In this document: positions 57,523 to 64,000 of the stretch, in pieces
Numbering within the stretch: position 1 is the stretch's first letter
Layout of the letters: each line of letters starts with the position of its first letter
Assembly (NCBI RefSeq): GCF_001653235.2
Contig: NC_035792.1
Location: forward strand, 1,178,001 to 1,242,000
Reading direction: 5' to 3'
Origin: Pochonia chlamydosporia 170
Lineage: Eukaryota; Ascomycota; Sordariomycetes; Hypocreales; Clavicipitaceae
DNA length: 64,000 nucleotides
Notes under the pieces: model-generated
The model's input: the letters and a program-made list of their open reading frames with translations, nothing else
The model's database searches: none
Told to the model about the DNA's origin: nothing
Translations under genes and position numbers: made by a program

Positions 57523-60086
57523 ATGGCGCCTCAAGGAGACCAGTTCTCTGCGCCTGGCTCAGCGAGCTATGGATCCGGTACCATGACTGTTGGCGATGGA
57601 ACGTGGGAATTCTCAAAGAATACCTTCTTGCTTCCTAATCTCCAGGGCGTCAATTTTGATACAATGCGGTACAATGGTAAGCTGCCGTCACTCACCGTCC
57701 TTCGTCTTGCTGTTGCAACCCAATTTAACGTTGATTTGTTCGTCCAGGTATGGGTAATCGTTTCGCCACACTTCCTCAATATCATCGAATCGTCCTAGCC
57801 CACGGAATTATGGGAGCTCTCATTTTCCTTCTCTTAGTTCCCGTTTCGGTCATGCTGGCCAGGTTCTATGCTCGAGAACCGGGTTACGCAGTCGTATATC
57901 ATGCACAGCTCCAGGTCTTTTCTGGGCTGCTGCTTCTTGCTGTCTTTATTTTGGGCTTCTTTGCCGTTGGCCCAGAGCGCAATTTAACGAACCCGCACCA
58001 CGGAATTGGCGTGGCCATTTTCGTCTTATTTATTCTTCAGCTTGTTGGCGGGCGATTGGTGCGACACATCACCAAAATGAGGTCTCTTCGCATTATGATC
58101 CATCAGTGGTCCGGCAGAGCAATTGCTCTTCTGGGAATCGTTCAAGTACCTCTTGGCCTTACCTTGTATGGTTCACCAAAGTACTTGTTTATCCTCTACA
58201 CTCTCTGGATGAGCTTCTTACTTCTGGTCTATTTTATTTTGAGCTACCGCGCTGAAGGTCGCCGAGAATTTTATCATGGTGGAGCTCGGTCTGAAGCTGG
58301 CCGCACCCGGGTGACTGAGTCTGAATATTTCTCCCAAGAACCAAGACATGAAAAGAGTGGTTGGATGATATGGCTCGGTCCTCTTGCAGCTGGTGCGGGT
58401 ATCTGGGCCTTGATGCGTGGACGGAAGAAGAATAAGGAGCGCGACTATAGCCCCAGCAGGTCCCGGTCGTTCATTAGTAGCCGTGGGCCTGAAGTCCTGC
58501 CTTCTCGTCATGGTTCGGCAAGTTATGTCAGCGAAAAATATTCCGAACCACCCAGAAAGAGCGGTGGCGGCTTCATGAAAGTCATCGGAACGGCGGCCGC
58601 CGCCATTGGCGCTGGTAAGCTCGTCTCTGGCATGATGAACCGACGAAATGATAGACGCGACGAAGAATACTCTGCCGTTTCAACCGAAACTCCACGTCGG
58701 CACAACTCTCGACGAGACGGGACCACTCTCAGCGAATTTAGCAGTGATTACACCGATTATCCTCGCCGACAAGATGAGACCCAGACATCGTTGTTGCCCC
58801 CTTCAGCACCGCCTCCTGGAAGAGGTGGTCCTGGACGGCCCGTGACCCCCCAACCACTCCATTCTCGTGGCCGTGGCGAATATGAAGATTCTGATTACTC
58901 CTCATATGTTAGCCCATCACGACGCCAACAGGATGGCGGACGCGGAGGTGGTTTGGCCAAGGGTATTCTGGGAGGCCTGGGAATGGGTTGGTTTGCCAAG
59001 AAGCTTGCAGATAGACGAAGCAGAAAAGAGGATGACAGAATTCGTGATGAAGAGGACATGAGGTCCGGGCTTTCTGGTTCTCGCTTTACCGGCGATGGAT
59101 ATCCATCCCCATCCAGAAGAGACTCTCGACGGCCACCCCCGGTCAGGCGAGCGACGGGACATCCTGGAACTTCAATCTTATCGGAGACGGACATGACGGA
59201 GTCGTCTATCGAACCACGAAATGTAGGAAGCTCGTATACCGCCGGGCCTACTTCAACACACACCGGGACTGTTCCTCCCATTGTTCCTGTTCCGGTTCCC
59301 GGTTCAGGTGGTCGTTCCAGATCCCGATCCCGATCCCGCGCCAGAAGTGATTCTGTGTCCATGCCTCCAATGCCAGGCGATCCTCATGGCATTTTACATT
59401 CAGAGGCAGATTCCCAGTCGCAAATGTCGTCAATAGACAGTCATCCTCAACGTCGTCCGTCTGAGAGGCGGAGGCGTGCTGGTGAACGCGCAGCAGCAAA
59501 GGCGGCCGCTCGTGCCGGTGGGCTGGCGGCTTCGGAGAGGGAACGATATGGATCACCCTCCAGCCAACCAGTCAGTGTTAAAGTGAAGATGCACGACGAC
59601 AGGGATAGGAATGTAACGCTGCGTCGCTTAACAGAGGAAGAACAAAGAGCTGGATCAGCGAGGGCCCGAACAGACTCGGAGAGCAGCGAAGCAGGACTGG
59701 GTTCGCCAAGCAATGGCCGTGGCTACAGGCGAGACTCCAGCCAACGAAGAGCAGAGCGTTCAGCAGAGCGAAGAGTTGAGAGCGATCAATTCGCTCCCTT
59801 GTCGCCACCCCATCCGGCATTTGCAAAGGGATCTAGACGACCGAAGGACTCAGCTTATTACTCTGGACAACCACAGCCAGGACAGTTGGGCTCATCACCA
59901 ATGGGTCCTGAAGCAATGTCCAGCATGGGAAGTGGCACTGGCACCTGGAGTCAGATGAGTCCGTCACCTAGCGGGCCAGGTAAAGGCACCGACTCGGTGG
60001 CTGCAGACGATAGGCGGCGTCGACGTCGACTGGAACGACGAGGTGCTGGAAGCGCCCGGCCATCCGAGTCGGACATGTTTGATTAG
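57523..60086 (+). CDS. Cytochrome b561-domain membrane protein with long disordered tail
   Basis: Two exons, 57523-57676 and 57748-60086, give 830 residues. A short soluble start (about residues 1-60, WEFSKNTFLLPNLQGVNFD) leads into a five-helix cytochrome b561/ferric-reductase-like domain. It has histidines in the expected helices: YHRIVLAHGIMGALIF, YHAQLQVFSGLLLL, NPHHGIGVAIFVLFILQL, MIHQWSGRAIALLGIVQV, then YLFILYTLWMSFLLLVYFIL. These His are the likely haem ligands, implying electron transfer across a membrane. A further hydrophobic patch (WMIWLGPLAAGAGIWALM) follows. The remaining 550 or so residues are Arg/Ser/Glu/Pro-rich, low complexity, with SRSRSRSRARS and RRRRRRLERR runs, and look disordered. 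Fungal b561 proteins of this shape are conserved but uncharacterised. Confidence 0.88.
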
Positions 60087-60917
60087 AGATGAATTTGGTT
60101 CTCGGATGCGGCGAAGGGCACAACTTATGCTTGGAGGGCTGCCGTACAAACTCAGGTGTTATGAGTCTGTGACGCAATGGATCTTTGGACGAGGTATGAG
60201 TTAATATTGTGAATATGGCTGAAAATCAACGCAATGTGTATATATGTTGGATGATGCCGCGGATATGTTTGGCGTTTTTGGCGGAAACTCTACCGACTTC
60301 TTGTTTATGCACTTGACGCGTTGGAGGCATTATATTATTAGACTTGGAGGACTGACCATGCGGATGCTGGAGGGGTCTTCTGCGTGACATGTTGTCGAGC
60401 CGAAAGGGCAAAGCGAAAGATGACCCGGGATGGAATGATATGTATTTTTGACCAAATAATGGATGCTATGCTATGCTATGCTATGAAATGAGGTAGAACG
60501 TGAAGCCCAAAATTAAATGAATACAAGATACAAACAATCTCTCAACTTTGTGACATGGAGGCGTAGGTGATGAACGGCAGGCACAACCCAGACATGGAGT
60601 TCGGCAGTGCTCAAGCCTGGCTGGCGGCTTGGTGTCTCTGGTCTGGTGGATCCCCATCATGTCTCCAACGGCGAAAGTTGCTCCATGTCGTCTTGAGCTT
60701 GAACTTGACGCGCTGTTTAACCCACTCTCCACTGATGGAGATAGCTCGCGCCACCGGACTTGAAAATTAACCAATTCAGCTCCACCCACAAACTCTTTGT
60801 GAGCACAGCAGAGCTCTTCAGCCCATTGCCGACAATTCTGACGTCTCCCATACGTCTCCCAGAGCTCCAGGACAGCCAATGGCTCTGGGATTGACACGCC
60901 GAAGTCGATAAACCAAG
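60087..60917. other. Intergenic region, 0.8 kb
   Basis: Between the b561 stop and the GPI13 start. It holds an ATGCT pentanucleotide repeat near 60463-60485. Open frames on the minus strand (60481-60924) show no domain. It presumably includes the promoter of the GPI13 gene. Confidence 0.5.
60463..60485. repeat. ATGCT pentanucleotide repeat
   Basis: Four tandem ATGCT units followed by ATG. It is a short simple repeat in the 3' flank of the b561 gene, likely slippage-prone. Confidence 0.75.
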
Positions 60918-63900
60918 ATGCCACATCGGAGCCCCAAGTCTAAAGCAAAGGCCACGTCGCCATCGCCATCACCCTCGCCAGCGGCATCACAAGATCCCAA
61001 CACCGACTACAAGGCGATCGCGGAACAATGGGCTAGAGCGAAGCGCATTCAAGCAGCTAACGATGCCGAGGCTGAAGCACTTGGCCAACCGAGCCAGCGT
61101 GAGGCTGCCAAATCCCTGGAGCGACAGCGGGAGAAGCTCAATGAGCGACGGCAAAAATCGTATGAAAGACGGTGGTGGTGGACTGCCGCCTTTTGGGCGT
61201 GGTTGCTGGTGATTCATGCTGTGGGCATTTGGCTGTTCACGAGTGGTTTCCTCCTGACTCGATTGGTGCTGGAGGACAAGTCGAATTGCACAATACCCCC
61301 GATTGAAAGCCGTTTGGCGCCATTGGATGTTGAAAAGGGTTGCTGGCATCCCAAGACGTTTGATCGCGCAGTAGTGGTAATCATCGATGCTCTACGATAC
61401 GACTTTACCATACCCGAAGATCCGGCCAAGGAGCAAGAGTTTCACAACGCTTTCCCGTTCTTGTACGAAACCGCCGTCAAGTCACCTCGCAATGCGTTCC
61501 TACGACCATTCATCGCTGACCCCCCGACAACGACCCTGCAGCGATTGAAGGGAATGACGACCGGTACGCTACCCACCTTTATCGATGCAGGGAGCAACTT
61601 TGGAGGTTCAGCAATCGATGAAGACAATATCCTTATGCAGCTCAAGAATGCTGGCAAGAAAATTGCGCAGTTGGGAGACGATACCTGGTGGGACTTGTTC
61701 CCCGGCTACTTTGAGCCCAATATCAGCAAGGCATATCCCAGCTTCAACGTGCCAGACTTGCACACGGTCGATAACGGAGTGATTAGCAACATCTTCCCGC
61801 TCATGGACCCTAGCAAAAGGGGCCAATGGGACTTACTTATTGGTCACTGCCTAGGTGTTGATCACGCTGGCCATCGATTTGGACCCAACCACAAGCAAAT
61901 GAATGACAAGCTGAAACAAATGAACAGCTTCATCCGCAACCTCACGGCCACAATTGACGATGGTACGCTGCTGGTGGTCATGGGTGATCATGGCATGGAT
62001 GCGAAAGGTGACCACGGCGGCGAAAGCGACGATGAAGTGGAGGCTGCGCTGTGGATGTACTCGAAGACACCCATCTTTGGCCGGACTTTGCCTGAACATG
62101 CGACGCCTCCAGCAACTGCCAAGATTAGACCCGTCAACCAAATTGACCTGGTTCCGACGCTGTCTCTACTACTGGGCATTCCCATCCCATATAACAACTT
62201 GGGCCGCCCTATCGAAGAAGCCTTCTCCGGCCCGAAAGGCGACAACTGGGCAAACCTTGCCGCGGTGTCGCGCATGGCATCCGCTGGCATCGAGAGATAC
62301 CAAAAGTCGTATTTCAAGGCTCGTGGCATGACTCAAAGCGCAGATGCCAACTCTCCTGCCAGTCTGTGGACGGAAGCCAATAAAATCCCAAGCACTTCGC
62401 AGCGAGATGCGTATAACGCCTTTACCAAGTTCCAGGAAGAAACTCTCAAAGTGTGCAAGGATCTCTGGGCCCGGTTTGACGTCCCTCGGATGGTTTCAGG
62501 CGTGGTTGTTGCTGGAATTAGCGTTGTTCTTCTCGCAATGTATGCTTCGAGAACCGAAGACGACGAATTTGTTGTCATGAATGACGTTGAGCTGGACTAC
62601 GCCGAGAAGAAGTTGGAAGTTCTGGGCTTCAAGGACGAACCTGAACCTCACGTGGACCAGTACTACCATAGGGACATACTGCGCGGCATGTGGGATACGC
62701 GCTTCTTGTTCGTGGTCGGCACATTGATTGCTGCTTCAGTCTACAGACAACAGCCAATGGATCGGCTGGCTACTCTTGTCATGGTTCTCATGATGACGGC
62801 AGTCGGCTCCTCACTTCATGAATGCGGAAAGACGATTCTGAACCTGCTCCCCAAAACGCCATGGGGCTGGCTCTCTGTATTGTTTACGCTCAGTCACTCA
62901 ATTGGCTTCGCATCCAACTCATACACCATATGGGAAGACCAGATTCTTCTTTTCTTCGTCGCGACGTTTGGTCTCGCGTCGGCGGTTTCCTCCTTCCGCC
63001 TCGAATCCAAGGTTGACCGCACAATGGCAATCTACCACTCGGTTGTGTTCATTCTTCTCGGACGGCTTGCGTCTTATTCCAAGCTCTGTCGCGAGGAGCA
63101 GATGCCCTATTGTGTGTCTACATACTACGCTTCAGGGACCTCAACTGTATCTCCCTGGCAGCTCATTGTTCCCTTTACCGTCTTCATTGCCCTTCCCTCC
63201 ATCATTAAGTCTTTCCTTACACCTACACGATCGTACGAAGGCTTAGCGCCGACGTGGATCGGATACGTCTTTCGAGTCGGACTCTTCATTTCAGCCATGT
63301 ACTGGACCATTGATACCGTAAATAACGGTGGTTTGCTTGCCGGCAAAATATCCGAAGATGCCCTCAAATCTATTGGCGTGTACTTGGCCCAGACGATCCT
63401 GGCGCTCGCCCTTGTTGCTGGCACAACAGCATTCATATGGGCACCGCCCAGCGTCTCCATTGTCTCGACAGCCTCAAAAACCGGCCAAGCACGAGTCGCT
63501 ATCCTCGGATACAGTAACGCACTGGGCTCTCGCTATCTCCTTTTGCCTATCAACATACTCGCCGCTTGTCTCCTCCTAACAAAACCCATGGGTTCCGGAG
63601 CCCTCGCTCTCATGATGTGGCAGATCCTGTCGCTCGCTGAAATCATTGACCTGAACAATCTGAAAAACGAAACCATCGGACCAATCATGCTTGCCATCCT
63701 CGGCAACTTTTACTACTTCAAAACCGGCCACCAAGCTGTCCTATCCAGCATCCAATGGGACAGCGCCTTCATCCCCCTCTTCACTGTCCGCTACCCCTGG
63801 ACGCCCATCGTCGTCACTCTCAACACGTTTGGGGGCCAAATCCTCGCCGCCGTATGTGTTCCCCTCCTCGCGGTATGGAAAGTTGGTCCTAAGCAAAAGG

Positions 63901-64000
63901 GCGTGCTGGAAACCGTCACGCGCAGCCTCGCAGTATTTATTGCGTATTTCGCCGTCGAGGCGTTGGCGACGATGAGCTGGGCAGGCTGGCTGCGGAGACA
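60918..64000 (+). CDS. gpi13: GPI ethanolamine phosphate transferase 3 (GPI13/PIG-O), cut by window end
   Basis: ER membrane enzyme that transfers ethanolamine phosphate to the third mannose of the GPI precursor, needed before protein attachment. The frame is open from the ATG at 60918 to the last base, 1027 codons, with no stop, so the 3' end is missing. The N-terminus is basic and coiled, with a membrane anchor WWTAAFWAWLLVIHAVGIWLF near residue 95. Then comes the alkaline-phosphatase-type luminal domain: AVVVIIDALRYDF (metal site), TTTLQRLKGMTTGTLPTFID (nucleophile Thr), HCLGVDHAGHRFGPNH and VVMGDHGMDAKGDHGG (metal ligands), NQIDLVPTLSLLLGIPIP. After about residue 520 there are many hydrophobic spans. 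No intron is apparent. The GPI-anchored wall protein at 18070 in this window is the kind of product that needs it. Confidence 0.95.
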   Translation, partial: MPHRSPKSKAKATSPSPSPSPAASQDPNTDYKAIAEQWARAKRIQAANDAEAEALGQPSQREAAKSLERQREKLNERRQKSYERRWWWTAAFWAWLLVIHAVGIWLFTSGFLLTRLVLEDKSNCTIPPIESRLAPLDVEKGCWHPKTFDRAVVVIIDALRYDFTIPEDPAKEQEFHNAFPFLYETAVKSPRNAFLRPFIADPPTTTLQRLKGMTTGTLPTFIDAGSNFGGSAIDEDNILMQLKNAGKKIAQLGDDTWWDLFPGYFEPNISKAYPSFNVPDLHTVDNGVISNIFPLMDPSKRGQWDLLIGHCLGVDHAGHRFGPNHKQMNDKLKQMNSFIRNLTATIDDGTLLVVMGDHGMDAKGDHGGESDDEVEAALWMYSKTPIFGRTLPEHATPPATAKIRPVNQIDLVPTLSLLLGIPIPYNNLGRPIEEAFSGPKGDNWANLAAVSRMASAGIERYQKSYFKARGMTQSADANSPASLWTEANKIPSTSQRDAYNAFTKFQEETLKVCKDLWARFDVPRMVSGVVVAGISVVLLAMYASRTEDDEFVVMNDVELDYAEKKLEVLGFKDEPEPHVDQYYHRDILRGMWDTRFLFVVGTLIAASVYRQQPMDRLATLVMVLMMTAVGSSLHECGKTILNLLPKTPWGWLSVLFTLSHSIGFASNSYTIWEDQILLFFVATFGLASAVSSFRLESKVDRTMAIYHSVVFILLGRLASYSKLCREEQMPYCVSTYYASGTSTVSPWQLIVPFTVFIALPSIIKSFLTPTRSYEGLAPTWIGYVFRVGLFISAMYWTIDTVNNGGLLAGKISEDALKSIGVYLAQTILALALVAGTTAFIWAPPSVSIVSTASKTGQARVAILGYSNALGSRYLLLPINILAACLLLTKPMGSGALALMMWQILSLAEIIDLNNLKNETIGPIMLAILGNFYYFKTGHQAVLSSIQWDSAFIPLFTVRYPWTPIVVTLNTFGGQILAAVCVPLLAVWKVGPKQKGVLETVTRSLAVFIAYFAVEALATMSWAGWLRR

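Overview
The window looks like nuclear DNA of a filamentous ascomycete, most likely a sordariomycete such as a Hypocreales/Clavicipitaceae insect or plant associate. Evidence: genes carry short spliceosomal introns of about 50-95 bp (one reaches 213 bp) with GT..AG ends, there are no operons, and the gene families are typically fungal (Zn2Cys6 regulators, Pex6, sphingolipid C9-methyltransferase, GPI-anchored wall protein, GPI ethanolamine-phosphate transferase). The species placement is inference. No virus, transposase, CRISPR array, rRNA or convincing tRNA was seen.

Layout. 1-2.5 kb: two tandem BTB/POZ-like paralogs; the first is broken by an A8 homopolymer frameshift. 2.7-15.2 kb: a dense housekeeping block with a peroxisomal 4-coumarate-CoA-ligase-like enzyme (C-terminal AKL), a membrane-anchored steryl-ester-hydrolase-like lipase, PEX6, and a thioredoxin-fold/SH3BGR-like protein with a very acidic tail. 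18.1 kb: a small GPI-anchored wall protein. 18.5-34.3 kb: a gene-poor island holding only a decayed aminoglycoside-phosphotransferase-family (APH) kinase gene and an argininosuccinate-lyase-like gene. 34.3-36.1 kb: an unrecognised multi-pass membrane protein. 36.3-44.9 kb: three co-oriented genes for an MFS alpha-glucoside/sugar permease, an intracellular GH31 alpha-glucosidase and an AmyR/MalR-like Zn2Cys6 regulator, which look like a fungal MAL-type sugar-use cluster.

47.2-64 kb: sphingolipid C9-methyltransferase; a Zn2Cys6 regulator divergent from an O-methyltransferase; an acyl-CoA dehydrogenase ending in AKL; a cytochrome b561-domain protein with a long disordered tail; and the 5' part of GPI13/PIG-O, cut by the window end.

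Two functional themes stand out. One is peroxisomal metabolism: two enzymes with PTS1-like AKL ends plus PEX6, the ATPase that recycles the PTS1 receptor. The other is the sugar-uptake/hydrolysis/regulator trio. Exon borders were derived by hand from splice consensus, reading-frame continuity and family motifs, so they are predictions. I found no clearly new biological system. The best leads are the MAL-type trio, the divergent regulator/methyltransferase pair with a doubled palindrome in its shared promoter, and the decayed kinase next to an unusual lyase.
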